DNA of 64,000 nucleotides from Prodigiosinella confusarubida (GCF_002847015.1 NZ_CP025085.1:2976001-3040000); one strand, 5' to 3'; shown: positions 34,525 through 43,708, counted from the stretch's first letter. Made by a program: numbers and translations. The notes: generated by a model not told the origin, from the letters alone.

Positions 34525-36879
34525 TCAGATCACAGATAATGTCGAGACAAATGCCACCCCATCTTCTTCACTACACCCGTAAAGATAATAGCCGTAGCGG
34601 TCGGATGAGCACTGTACAGGACGTCCTATTTTCTGTCTGTCAATGTGTGTACGAAATAGCCAGGGATTGTCATCTCTAGGCACAGTGGTATTCGTGATGA
34701 ATCTGATGGCCATTCGGTCAAACTGGACATGGTCAGGTGTCAGCTTCTGTCCGGCCATTGCGGCAATAGTGGCACCAGCCTGATGAATTCCTGTGACTCG
34801 CCAGACCATTTCCCAGATCTGATCGCCACCAAAACGTGTTTGGGTTTCAATAAAATGCAGCGTATCACCACTAATCTTCACCTCAGTATGCGCTGGCCCC
34901 CATTGGTGTCCCAACGCATCCAGCAACCATTTCACCGCGTCATGAATTCGCTGCTCATCTTCAGGAGGTAAACTCGCTGGAAAATCGTGCCCCGTCTCGA
35001 CGTAATGAGGTGTGCCGGTAGTGTATTTGCGGGTGATGCCAAGTATATGATGCTTACTATTCAGAGTGAGGGTCTCGACGCTGAATTCATCGCCTTCAAC
35101 AAACTGCTCTATCTGTTGGTTACCATCAAAAACAATGTGACACAAGTCAGCAGCTTTATTGACAGCATAAATACCCTTGCTCCCGGAACCATCCACCGGC
35201 TTAATAATCGCGGGGCCATGCTGTTTAATAAATTCCAGCGCTTGTTGTGCACTATTAACTTTCGATGCCGGGAGTGCCCAGCAGCTCGCCGACATAAGTT
35301 CGCGAAATTGTAGTTTGTCCCGACTCAGTTCCACGCTACGACGAGGATTGTGCAGTATCCCCAGTTGTTCACCTGCTTTTGCCGCAGGTAATAACCCCAG
35401 TTCAGTAAAAGAGACAATCGCGACAAAGGGGCGTTTCTCGTGGTACTCAAGCAGTTGTGGTAACCAGCTATCGATATCAGTAATATCGTTTGTCAGAATT
35501 ATATCAGCATAATGGCGCTGATATTCCGTAAGCTGATCTGGCGTCTGAACAAAAGTAAAGTCGAATGCAAAATTGCCAGGCCAGTTAAGAGAAGAGTCTC
35601 TCCCACCCACAATAATTACCGCTGGTTTTTGTAATTCGCCAAAGACATCAAGATTTGTTACCTCTAGCAAAGATGTCCGCAGCCCGGAAGTATTCGAACA
35701 GCGAAACTCCGCATAGACATAATTCTGAAATCCATTGCTCGCGGGGCCAATTATTTCCCCCTCTTTTACCCAAGCGTCCCAACGCACAAAACCAGGTATT
35801 CGGCGTAAAAGCTCTTCATGCTGTAATCCCTGCCAGGGACGATTGTGTCGAGCAAAAGGAGTCGCAATACCAAACGCGATTGGCAATATTTCTTTTTTAG
35901 GGACCGAGTTTCCAGCTAGAACGCAATGGTAATAATAGTCCATTTCAATTCCCCAAGCTTCACGAATAACATATATCCGGCTTCCACCTGGGCGAGCACC
36001 GACTTCAAGGATACGAGGTCCTTTCACTGTCATAATAAATTCGACATGGGCAAATGTGCCTCTCAGCCCTAGAGCAGCAACCGCATCACAGGCCAGTTTG
36101 TGGCATCTCTCCATTTGATCTTGATCGGGTTGCAGGATTGACGGAGAGTAACGAGCAAAGTGATGAAAATCATTGCGTTGGATGTCAATCCCAGCGATGA
36201 CATCAACAATCGGGAACGTAGTTACCTTTCCATCGGCAGAGATCACACAATCAATAGAGTGGTTGGAACCTTCCAGATACTCTTCCAGTAGCAAGACATC
36301 ATTTTCGCGACTCTTGTTAGCTACATAAGCCTGTAGTTCAGGCCATTCCTCAAGAGAATAACGTTCCAGCTCATAATTACTGTGTAGGCACTTAACAAAC
36401 AGACTACTATACAAACTTGCAGGCTTCAGAACGCATGGCCATGTCAACGTCGCGGCTTGTTGTAACAGTTCACTCATCGTGACAGTACGTGACATAACGT
36501 GTAAGTCAGGGTTCGAGCTACGATTAAAGCAAGCCCGTTGTTTGGTTTTATCCAGCGTGATTGAGATATTCTGGTGCATATGGGATAGCTCTGTCTGCCC
36601 ACGACAAATATGTTCTGTGATAGCAACATAGCTTTCCCTGTAATTCAGCACGCTGCTAAAGGCGTATTGCTGATACAAATCATTCACCAGTTGCTGTAAA
36701 TCTTCACTATATCCTTTTGAAAAATCATAGCTGGCAACAGGTTGTATTTTCGACGGATCGGCTTTTTTAGTGACCTGCTTCGTATCGGAGAGAAGCAGGA
36801 TAGTCACGCCCTGTGCCAGCAAACCTTCATATTCGCCTTCACGAACATTGCCAATCACTAAACAACATACTTTTGCCAT
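34525..36879 (-). CDS. tandem ATP-grasp ligase
   Basis: A 784-residue protein with two complete ATP-grasp units. The first (1-400) ends with RILEVGARPGGSRIYVI. The second (about 420-784) has IIKPVDGSGSKGIYAV, VEGDEFSVETLTLN, then GPAHTEVKISG and HFIETQTRFGGDQIWEMV, like BacD-type L-amino-acid ligases. Each unit has its own pre-ATP-grasp domain. Such enzymes activate a carboxylate as acyl phosphate and join it to an amine, so this protein could form two amide bonds. The ATG at 36879 follows AGGGA and lies 4 bp after the upstream gene. Confidence 0.82.
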   Translation of the reverse strand: MAKVCCLVIGNVREGEYEGLLAQGVTILLLSDTKQVTKKADPSKIQPVASYDFSKGYSEDLQQLVNDLYQQYAFSSVLNYRESYVAITEHICRGQTELSHMHQNISITLDKTKQRACFNRSSNPDLHVMSRTVTMSELLQQAATLTWPCVLKPASLYSSLFVKCLHSNYELERYSLEEWPELQAYVANKSRENDVLLLEEYLEGSNHSIDCVISADGKVTTFPIVDVIAGIDIQRNDFHHFARYSPSILQPDQDQMERCHKLACDAVAALGLRGTFAHVEFIMTVKGPRILEVGARPGGSRIYVIREAWGIEMDYYYHCVLAGNSVPKKEILPIAFGIATPFARHNRPWQGLQHEELLRRIPGFVRWDAWVKEGEIIGPASNGFQNYVYAEFRCSNTSGLRTSLLEVTNLDVFGELQKPAVIIVGGRDSSLNWPGNFAFDFTFVQTPDQLTEYQRHYADIILTNDITDIDSWLPQLLEYHEKRPFVAIVSFTELGLLPAAKAGEQLGILHNPRRSVELSRDKLQFRELMSASCWALPASKVNSAQQALEFIKQHGPAIIKPVDGSGSKGIYAVNKAADLCHIVFDGNQQIEQFVEGDEFSVETLTLNSKHHILGITRKYTTGTPHYVETGHDFPASLPPEDEQRIHDAVKWLLDALGHQWGPAHTEVKISGDTLHFIETQTRFGGDQIWEMVWRVTGIHQAGATIAAMAGQKLTPDHVQFDRMAIRFITNTTVPRDDNPWLFRTHIDRQKIGRPVQCSSDRYGYYLYGCSEEDGVAFVSTLSVI

Positions 36880-36883
36880 TATA

Positions 36884-38149
36884 TTAATCCCTACTATCAA
36901 AACTATAGTGCACATGCTGTAACTGCTGACCCAGAACTTCTATCTGGTGTTTCGTTGCTGTAGTACCAGCCTCTTCCAGTAAAATCTGCCGTAGCACCCC
37001 CGATACGATAGACAACTGTTCGTTGTTAATCCCTAGACGAGTTATTTCCTGCACACCAAGCCGCAGACAGGAACGACCATATAAAGATTTATTGTTGACC
37101 CGTAATCCCAGTTCATTGAAATAAGCTGCCATATCGGAACTTTTTTCTCCCATCAGCAGGATCTTATGAGTGCTGGTCGGAAGTACTTCCCACCCAGGGA
37201 TATCTGTCAGACTCTGTGCAAGAAACTGTGCATTGCTACACATTTGCTGTGCATAGGATTCACCGTATTGATCCATCTCCAGTAAAGTGACAAATAGCTG
37301 TAATAAAGAAGATAAATTCGGTGAAGAAACCATGCCGGTTTCCAGCCCTTCGCTGATTCGACGAGCCAGCAATGGACACCGTGCGGCGATGATTGCCCGA
37401 TGAGGCCCAGGGAATGATTTATGCGTATTTCCCTGTAAAATATCAGCCCCTTCATCGAGAGGGTTAGGCACTGTTTTTCCAGCAATTAATCCCAGCAAAT
37501 GAGATGCGTCATAAATAATCAGCACTCTCTCAAGTCCCTGACGCACTAACCACTGTCTGATATGAGAAACTGAAACGATATTATTTGCCAGACCATGATC
37601 TATCACGATGGCGGAAGGAGGATTTGTTAGTAAAAGCGCTAGGGCGTGTTCATCGAATTTGCTGTTGTCTTTCAGTAAAAGGTACTGGTATTTACGCCCC
37701 AGCCGTTCAATGAGCGGTCCAGTTGCAAAATGCCCACCACAACGGGGATCTAGTGCCCAGACAGTATCTCCGGGTTCTGTAAGAGAGGCAATCATCGCTA
37801 ATGTACAGTGAACGCCGGACAATACTCGAAACTCGATAAAAGATGCAGAGAATAATTTTTGGGCCGCCACCATAGCAGCTTCTTTTAACTCTGAAACTTC
37901 TGGAAAATTTTCAAATTGCATCCCATTATAATAGGATGCATATCGACACCCGCTATTAAGTTCCCCATCAAAATAATAACGGTCATAATAACGATTCTGG
38001 CCTAATAATCTTGCCGTATCTGATAATATATTTTCATTTGCCGTTAGAGAAATAGTCGTTTTGCGACGTCTTCTGGCAAATGAAAATAATTCCACGACTC
38101 TATCAATATAGTTATCCACTGTAGATGATGACGATGTACTTAGAAACAT
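36884..38149 (-). CDS. SHMT-like PLP-dependent enzyme
   Basis: A 421-residue fold-type I PLP enzyme of the serine hydroxymethyltransferase group. SLTANENILSD corresponds to SHMT LIASEN. CRYASYYNGMQFEN lies in the substrate region. YDASHLLGLIAG carries the cofactor Asp and His, and NTHKSFPGPHRAII carries the Schiff-base Lys. Several folate-contact segments of true SHMT are altered, so it may be a transaldolase, an aldolase or an alpha-substituted serine enzyme. The ATG at 38149 is preferred over an upstream TTG; its GTGAGG ribosome-binding site overlaps the end of the dioxygenase gene. Confidence 0.78.
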   Translation of the reverse strand: MFLSTSSSSTVDNYIDRVVELFSFARRRRKTTISLTANENILSDTARLLGQNRYYDRYYFDGELNSGCRYASYYNGMQFENFPEVSELKEAAMVAAQKLFSASFIEFRVLSGVHCTLAMIASLTEPGDTVWALDPRCGGHFATGPLIERLGRKYQYLLLKDNSKFDEHALALLLTNPPSAIVIDHGLANNIVSVSHIRQWLVRQGLERVLIIYDASHLLGLIAGKTVPNPLDEGADILQGNTHKSFPGPHRAIIAARCPLLARRISEGLETGMVSSPNLSSLLQLFVTLLEMDQYGESYAQQMCSNAQFLAQSLTDIPGWEVLPTSTHKILLMGEKSSDMAAYFNELGLRVNNKSLYGRSCLRLGVQEITRLGINNEQLSIVSGVLRQILLEEAGTTATKHQIEVLGQQLQHVHYSFDSRD

Positions 38150-38162
38150 TTCTATTATAACC

Positions 38163-38912
38163 TCACTGCATCTTGTCAAAATCAATAATCAGCATGTCTC
38201 GCCAGCCAGGATTGCCTACATCATTTCCAGGAAATAATGGGGTAACATTATGTTTTATTGCACGATCATCAATCAGTAACGTTTCCAGAAAATGCTCCAG
38301 GGTATGTCTGAGAATCAGTTCTCCTTCAGAAGAATATATTTCGCTTTCGCCACCAGACACGTTATTCCTGTTAATAATGTGTTGGAAAACATAATCATGT
38401 CCATCTGAATGTATTCCTTCAGGAGTCGCAAGGCCGATATTGTCATGGTCACACAGAATACGAAATTGATGACAGGTAATCAGCCACCTACAAGCACTAC
38501 ACACCTGTTTTAATAATCTAATATGGTGATGTATGAGGTGTGATAAGAGCTGAGAATTAATAAAATTCGTCTCGCTTCTTTGGTATACTCGTTCTATCCC
38601 ACCGAGCAATACATTGACTTCACCACTTTGATAGAAACGGCAATCATTCAGTGGAATTAGATAACCTCCAGTATCTATTTCAAATTTACAAATACGCCGT
38701 TCCCGGAGGGTCTTCTCTTGCAGATAATCATCAATGGTAAGGTTATCCCACGTATTTATAAACTGTTTCTTGTTCCCCTCTGTTATATTTTTACATATTG
38801 ATTGATATAAATTATTAATATGAAGGTAATAATTTTTACGGAAAGAATACATTTGTGTTGATAAATAATTATTTTCCATAGAGTAATAACCCATCATCAG
38901 TCTATTGACCAT
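38163..38912 (-). CDS. 2-oxoglutarate/Fe(II) amino-acid dioxygenase, PF10014 (L-isoleucine hydroxylase) family
   Basis: A protein of about 240-250 residues. The C-terminal half has ITCHQFRI and GIHSDGHDYVFQHIINR, with the iron-binding His-x-Asp. VSGGESEIYSSEGE follows, then the distal His in IKHNVTP and the 2-oxoglutarate-binding Arg in GWRDMLIIDF. This matches the family of Bacillus Ile-4-hydroxylase (IDO). It should hydroxylate a free amino acid using O2 and 2-oxoglutarate. The start is uncertain (ATG at 38912, 38897 or 38879), none with a strong ribosome-binding site. The gene is distinctly AT-rich. It is the first gene of the six-gene operon and is divergent from yjbD. Confidence 0.8.
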   Translation of the reverse strand: MVNRLMMGYYSMENNYLSTQMYSFRKNYYLHINNLYQSICKNITEGNKKQFINTWDNLTIDDYLQEKTLRERRICKFEIDTGGYLIPLNDCRFYQSGEVNVLLGGIERVYQRSETNFINSQLLSHLIHHHIRLLKQVCSACRWLITCHQFRILCDHDNIGLATPEGIHSDGHDYVFQHIINRNNVSGGESEIYSSEGELILRHTLEHFLETLLIDDRAIKHNVTPLFPGNDVGNPGWRDMLIIDFDKMQ

Positions 38913-39173
38913 AATGCATATCAAAATTCCATAATTAGTTTAAAAATAGCATTGGTTAATAAAAAGTAAACAATGTGTTCATGGCATGTTTGTTAAGAAT
39001 TATTTCAGAATGATAATTTGCAGTGATATCAGAACAAAGCAAAAAACAGATTACAGACTACCTAGCTAGCGCAGTTGATATGGACGCTTGATCACACAGT
39101 TTCCGATTTTTATGAGTTCATCGCTGTTTTCCTCTACAATGATAGCACCCTCTCTTTTATCAGGCCGATTCTC

Positions 39174-39446
39174 ATGCCAGAACCCAGACTGACCCAGAAG
39201 GACATGACGGAAAGTGAACAGCGTCAACTTAAGACACTGCTCGATCAGGAAAGAAAAAAACACGGACGTCCGCTCACTAATTCTGAAAACAATCATATTA
39301 AAGATGACTACATCGATAACCTCATGAAGGAGCGCGAGACTGCCGCGAAGCAACTCACCGCGCGTAGAAAGAAAAACAAATTCAAACCTGATACTTCCGT
39401 GACTTACGAATGGTCTGCCAACATTCATCTGCGTGGCCGCCGCTAG
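39174..39446 (+). CDS. yjbD: YjbD-like protein (DUF3811)
   Basis: A 90-residue charged, helical protein. RLTQKDMTESEQRQLKTLLD, RPLTNSENNHIKDDYID and SANIHLRGRR match E. coli YjbD along the whole length. The ATG at 39174 gives the family length, and a longer upstream frame is not part of the family. Function unknown. It marks the right edge of the accessory region. Confidence 0.82.
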   Translation: MPEPRLTQKDMTESEQRQLKTLLDQERKKHGRPLTNSENNHIKDDYIDNLMKERETAAKQLTARRKKNKFKPDTSVTYEWSANIHLRGRR

Positions 39447-39713
39447 GTTTGTTATTGTTGACGATGTGAGTTTATGGCGGCTATGCCGTAAATTCACGTC
39501 GCTGGCCGCGTTACCTTTATTATCCAATATCTTATTGAACAAACTGATTTAGTTCCCCTTCTCTATTCTCGCTGTTTCATGCTTGTTGGCGTTAATTATG
39601 ATAACCGCTATTCTTATATAGAATAAGTAAATGTGATTTTTATTATATTTATCATATTGATACGATACATACCTCTCCAATTGGGAAACGGTTCAGAACC
39701 AGAAGGAGATTGA

Positions 39714-40541
39714 ATGCCTGAATTGAGTTCTGCGTTGATAGTTTTTAGCGATTTGGATGGTTCTCTGTTGGACCACGATACTTATAGCTGGGAACCGGCA
39801 ATTCCCTGGCTGGTCCGGTTGCAGCAGCATCAGGTACCAGTGATTATTGCAAGCAGTAAAACGGCTGCTGAAGTGGTACCACTACAGCAAACAATGGGAC
39901 TGCATGAATATCCTTTTATCGCTGAAAATGGTGCACTTGTTACTTTACCGCGCAGTTGGTCATCACATCCCGATTATCCCCGTAAGATTTTTAATGCTGA
40001 CTATTCGTTTATCTGCCAGGTATTAGGCACATTACATAAAGAGTATCAATTTGATTTTCAAGGGTTCTCTGACATGGATGATGAGAAGGTCTCCGATATC
40101 ACAGGTCTGGGGATCGAGGAGTCTGCATTAGCCCGTCAACGTGAAGCTTCTGAACCGTTACAGTGGTTTGATGATGACATCGCTTTAGGTCGATTCCGGC
40201 AATCATTGGAGAAATACGGCTTGTCTTTGACACAGGGTGGCCGTTTTTATCATGTGATGGGTCGTGGTGTCAGCAAGGGAAATGCCGTCAATTGGCTGAC
40301 ATCACAGTATGTGCAACAACGAAAAACAGAAATGCTCACAATTGGGTTGGGCGATAGCCCGAATGATATCTCAATGCTGGAATCCACTGATTACGCTGTA
40401 ATTATCAAAAACAAATCTCACTTGCACGTGACAATGTCACAAAAAAATCATACTAAGATATACCTCACTCAGCAATCTGGCCCGTCAGGATGGAGTGAAG
40501 GCCTTAACCATTTTCTCGCTGATGGCGAGTCGATTATTTAA
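39714..40541 (+). CDS. HAD phosphatase of the mannosyl-/glucosyl-3-phosphoglycerate phosphatase family
   Basis: A 275-residue HAD protein. The catalytic DxD is in VFSDLDGSLLDHD, motif II Ser/Thr in IIASSKTAAEV, and motif IV in IGLGDSPNDISML. It belongs to the MPGP/YedP group. AGAAGGAG precedes the ATG. The next gene is a glucosyl-3-phosphoglycerate synthase-like enzyme, so it should release glucosylglycerate from its phosphate ester. A matS-like site lies at 40428-40440 within the gene. Confidence 0.85.
   Translation: MPELSSALIVFSDLDGSLLDHDTYSWEPAIPWLVRLQQHQVPVIIASSKTAAEVVPLQQTMGLHEYPFIAENGALVTLPRSWSSHPDYPRKIFNADYSFICQVLGTLHKEYQFDFQGFSDMDDEKVSDITGLGIEESALARQREASEPLQWFDDDIALGRFRQSLEKYGLSLTQGGRFYHVMGRGVSKGNAVNWLTSQYVQQRKTEMLTIGLGDSPNDISMLESTDYAVIIKNKSHLHVTMSQKNHTKIYLTQQSGPSGWSEGLNHFLADGESII
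40428..40440. other. matS-like MatP-binding site
   Basis: GTGACAATGTCAC fits the matS consensus exactly. It lies inside the MPGP-family phosphatase gene, 563 bp from the next site. Confidence 0.7.
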
Positions 40542-40557
40542 CGTGAGGGGAACCGGT

Positions 40558-41784
40558 ATGAGTGATTTTTATCAGGATGGCATTATTACGAACTTTCATA
40601 ATCTTACTCAGCGCAGTGTGGAAGAGCTTGAATATGAACTACAGGTTTTTTCCGGGCAGAACAGTATGGGACTGATCCTCCCTTCCCTGTTTTCTGAGCT
40701 GGAGGGACCGGCGCTTAGTAAGATTATTGATCTATTGGCGCAGGTTCCCTATCTCGGTGAAATAGTGATCGGATTAGATCGTGCCGATCGTGATCAGTTT
40801 GAACATGCACGCACGTTTTTCTCTCGGTTGCCACAACGGCACCGTATCTTATGGAATGACGGCCCTCGCCTTACGGCGTTAAGTCAGGAATTGGCCGAAA
40901 AAGAGTTGGCGCCGATGGAACCAGGCAAAGGACGTAATGTCTGGTTTTGTGTCGGGTACACTTTGGCTTCACGGCGTTCGTCTTGCATCGCTCTACATGA
41001 TTGTGACATTGTCACGTATGACCGTAGCATGTTGGCCCGGCTGCTCTACCCGGTCGCCAACCCAAACTTCCATTACGACTTTTGTAAGGGTTACTACGCT
41101 CGGGTAGCTGAAGGAAAGTTGAATGGGCGTGTCGGGCGTTTGCTGGTGTTTCCGCTGCTGAAATCGTTACGTCGTGTCTACGGTAATTCAGACTATCTGG
41201 AGTATATGCGCAGTTTCCGTTATCCCCTGTCAGGAGAATTCGCCATGCGCAGCCATGTGCTACGTAACTTGCGAATACCCAGTGATTGGGGGCTGGAAAT
41301 CGGCGTGCTGTCGGAAATTTACCGAGGCACGTCAATCAGCCGCATCTGCCAGGTGGATATCGCTGATAATTATGATCACAAGCATCAGCCGATGTCGGAA
41401 ACAGATCCAACGTCTGGCTTGCAACGCATGGCGCTGGATATCACCAAAGCGCTGTATCGTAAGCTGGCGATTCAGGGGGTGAATATTACTACAGATTCAT
41501 TCCGGGTACTGCGCGCCACCTATTACCGAACAGCGCTGGATATGATCGATGCATTTGAACATGATGCGCGTATGAATGGTTTGCATTTTGATCGTCATAC
41601 TGAAGAGTCTGCGGTGGAGTTGTTCTCGGATGTTATTACCCTATCCGGCCAGATTTATAGCGAAAGCCCCGGCGATAAACCGTTTGTTCCCAGTTGGAGC
41701 CGGGTTCAGTCAGCATTCCCCGATATTCTGGAACGCCTTTATGAGGCGGTTGAGGCAGACAATCAGGAAATCAACGACGGATGA
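40558..41784 (+). CDS. gpgS: glucosyl-3-phosphoglycerate synthase (GT81-like)
   Basis: A 408-residue GT-A glycosyltransferase with the metal-binding Asp-x-Asp in IALHDCDIVTYD. KGYYARVAEGKLNGRVGRLLVFPLL and WGLEIGVLSEIY are typical of GpgS. It transfers glucose from a nucleotide sugar to 3-phosphoglycerate. With the preceding phosphatase it makes glucosylglycerate, a compatible solute reported in Dickeya under osmotic stress with nitrogen limitation. The ATG at 40558 follows GAGGGG at 7 bp. The open frame extends into the upstream gene, but that part is not homologous. A matS-like site lies at 41003-41015. Confidence 0.85.
   Translation: MSDFYQDGIITNFHNLTQRSVEELEYELQVFSGQNSMGLILPSLFSELEGPALSKIIDLLAQVPYLGEIVIGLDRADRDQFEHARTFFSRLPQRHRILWNDGPRLTALSQELAEKELAPMEPGKGRNVWFCVGYTLASRRSSCIALHDCDIVTYDRSMLARLLYPVANPNFHYDFCKGYYARVAEGKLNGRVGRLLVFPLLKSLRRVYGNSDYLEYMRSFRYPLSGEFAMRSHVLRNLRIPSDWGLEIGVLSEIYRGTSISRICQVDIADNYDHKHQPMSETDPTSGLQRMALDITKALYRKLAIQGVNITTDSFRVLRATYYRTALDMIDAFEHDARMNGLHFDRHTEESAVELFSDVITLSGQIYSESPGDKPFVPSWSRVQSAFPDILERLYEAVEADNQEINDG
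41003..41015. other. matS-like MatP-binding site
   Basis: GTGACATTGTCAC fits the matS consensus exactly. It lies inside gpgS over codons for the Asp-x-Asp catalytic motif. Confidence 0.7.
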
Positions 41785-41876
41785 ATATTCAGTAATTGCT
41801 ACGGTATCACTTTACTGGATTTTTTGTATAAAGTGGCACAGAGTCATTACTGTCTTGCAACCAATCAGGGAGTTAA

Positions 41877-42935
41877 ATGATGGAATATCGTCTGTTAGGC
41901 CACTCTGGTCTCAAAGTGTCAGTCCTGAGTTTGGGCACCATGACATTTGGCGGTCAGGGAAAGTTTGCGAAAACCGGAAACACGGACCTGCAAGGTGCGC
42001 GTCGCCAGATTGATCGTTGTATTGATGCCGGGATAAATCTGTTTGATACCGCTGATGTTTACTCCAGCGGTGAATCGGAAAGAATTCTTGGTCAGGCAAT
42101 CAAGGAAAAACGCCACCAGGTGTTGATCGCCAGTAAAGCTCGTTTTCCCATGGGTGATGGACCGAATGACCGAGGGTCATCACGCCATCATATTATTCGT
42201 GCTTGTGAAGCCAGTCTGAAGCGATTGGGTACGGATTATATCGACCTTTATCAATTGCATGAATGGGATGGCCTGACACCACTGGAAGAGTCGCTTGACG
42301 CATTGGACTATCTGGTACGCAGCGGTAAGGTTCGTTATGTCGGGATTTCCAATTTTTCCGGTTGGCACCTGATGAAAACGTTACATCTTTCTGAAAAATC
42401 AGGTACCGCGCGCCCAATAAGCCAGCAAATTCATTACACGCTACAGTCTCGGGAAGCAGAGTATGAATTGCTGCCTATAGCGCAGGATCAAGGCGTCGGC
42501 GTATTGATATGGAGTCCGCTGGCCGGTGGGCTGCTATCCGGGAAGTATCGGCGTGACCAGGCACCCGATGGTACGACACGGCATCTGGAACACTGGAATG
42601 AGCCACCGGTTCGGGATGAAGGTTTGTTATACAATATCGTCGATGTGCTGGTTGATATTGCCGGGCAGCATGGTGTTTCGGCGGCGCAGATTGCACTAGC
42701 CTGGCTATTATCTCGCCCGTCGGTCAGTTCAGTGATCATCGGTGCTCGTACGGATGATCAATTAGAGGATAATCTTAAAGCGGTGGATATTGTGCTTAAC
42801 CCGCAAGAGATTGCACGGTTGGATGAAGTCAGTCGCCCGCCACTGATCTATCCCTATTGGCATCAGGCTCAGACCGCCGCGGATCGTCTTTCCCCCGCTG
42901 ATTTATCGTTGATCGCCCCTTATCTGAAAAAATGA
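41877..42935 (+). CDS. aldo/keto reductase
   Basis: A 352-residue AKR barrel. The catalytic Asp and Tyr are in NLFDTADVYSSG, Lys in IASKARF and His in YQLHEWDG. The NADPH-binding region is SSVIIGARTDDQLEDNL. Two ATGs are adjacent; GGGAG fits the second (41880) slightly better. The physiological carbonyl substrate is unknown. The next gene is ydfG, another short reductase in the same direction, 23 bp away. Confidence 0.9.
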   Translation: MMEYRLLGHSGLKVSVLSLGTMTFGGQGKFAKTGNTDLQGARRQIDRCIDAGINLFDTADVYSSGESERILGQAIKEKRHQVLIASKARFPMGDGPNDRGSSRHHIIRACEASLKRLGTDYIDLYQLHEWDGLTPLEESLDALDYLVRSGKVRYVGISNFSGWHLMKTLHLSEKSGTARPISQQIHYTLQSREAEYELLPIAQDQGVGVLIWSPLAGGLLSGKYRRDQAPDGTTRHLEHWNEPPVRDEGLLYNIVDVLVDIAGQHGVSAAQIALAWLLSRPSVSSVIIGARTDDQLEDNLKAVDIVLNPQEIARLDEVSRPPLIYPYWHQAQTAADRLSPADLSLIAPYLKK

Positions 42936-42958
42936 AATAGCCGTTAGAGGAAAACAGC

Positions 42959-43708
42959 ATGATTATTTTTGTTACTGGTGCCACAGCCGGATTTGGTGAA
43001 GCCATTACCCGAAGATTTATTAAAGAAGGTCATAAGGTTATCGCCTGTGGACGTCGCCAGGAGCGTTTGGATGTACTGAAAGATGAACTGGGAGCGTCTC
43101 TGCATACCCTGCGTTTAGATGTTCGCAATCAAAAATCAATTGATCAGGCTATCACGTCGTTACCTGCTGCATGGCGTAACATCGACGTTCTAGTGAATAA
43201 TGCCGGGCTGGCGCTGGGTTTAGAACCCGCTCATAAAGCTTATGTGAATGACTGGGAAACAATGATCGATACCAACAATAAAGGGCTGGTCTTTGTGACC
43301 CGCGCACTGTTGCCTGATATGGTAAAACGTAATATTGGCCATGTTATTAATATGGGTTCCACTGCGGGTAACTGGCCATATGCCGGCGGCAATGTGTACG
43401 GCGCCAGCAAAGCGTTTGTACGTCAGTTCAGTCTGGGGCTGCGTGCTGATCTGTTTGGTACCCGTGTACGAGTGACCAATATTGAACCAGGACTGGTCGG
43501 TGGTACCGAGTTCTCGGCAGTGCGTTTTAAAGGTAATGAGGACAAAGTTCATCAAACTTACGATAAAGCAGACCCTCTGATGCCGGATGATATCGCCGAA
43601 GCGGTATTCTGGGTGGCTACTCTGCCTGCACACGTTAACATCAACACACTGGAAATGATGCCGGTCAACCAGACTTTCGCTGGGTTGAAGGTGTATCGAG
43701 ACAAGTGA
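42959..43708 (+). CDS. ydfG: NADP-dependent 3-hydroxy acid/serine dehydrogenase YdfG
   Basis: A 249-residue short-chain dehydrogenase with FVTGATAGFGEAITRRF, the NNAGLALGL segment and the active-site Ser-Tyr-Lys in MGSTAGNWPYAGGNVYGASKAFVRQFS. It closely resembles E. coli YdfG, which oxidises L-allo-threonine and serine and reduces malonic semialdehyde. GAGGAAA precedes the ATG. Confidence 0.92.
   Translation: MIIFVTGATAGFGEAITRRFIKEGHKVIACGRRQERLDVLKDELGASLHTLRLDVRNQKSIDQAITSLPAAWRNIDVLVNNAGLALGLEPAHKAYVNDWETMIDTNNKGLVFVTRALLPDMVKRNIGHVINMGSTAGNWPYAGGNVYGASKAFVRQFSLGLRADLFGTRVRVTNIEPGLVGGTEFSAVRFKGNEDKVHQTYDKADPLMPDDIAEAVFWVATLPAHVNINTLEMMPVNQTFAGLKVYRDK

Noticed and set aside
36457-36466. 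TTGTTGTAAC, a partial Ter-like string inside the ATP-grasp gene
   Set aside because: It lacks the GTA before and the TAA after the core and would not be a Tus site.
39066-39542. Reverse-strand 158-residue frame
   Set aside because: It is antisense to yjbD, which has clear family similarity; the frame shows no recognisable domain.
43220-43633. Reverse-strand 137-residue frame inside ydfG
   Set aside because: Shadow of a well-supported short-chain dehydrogenase gene.
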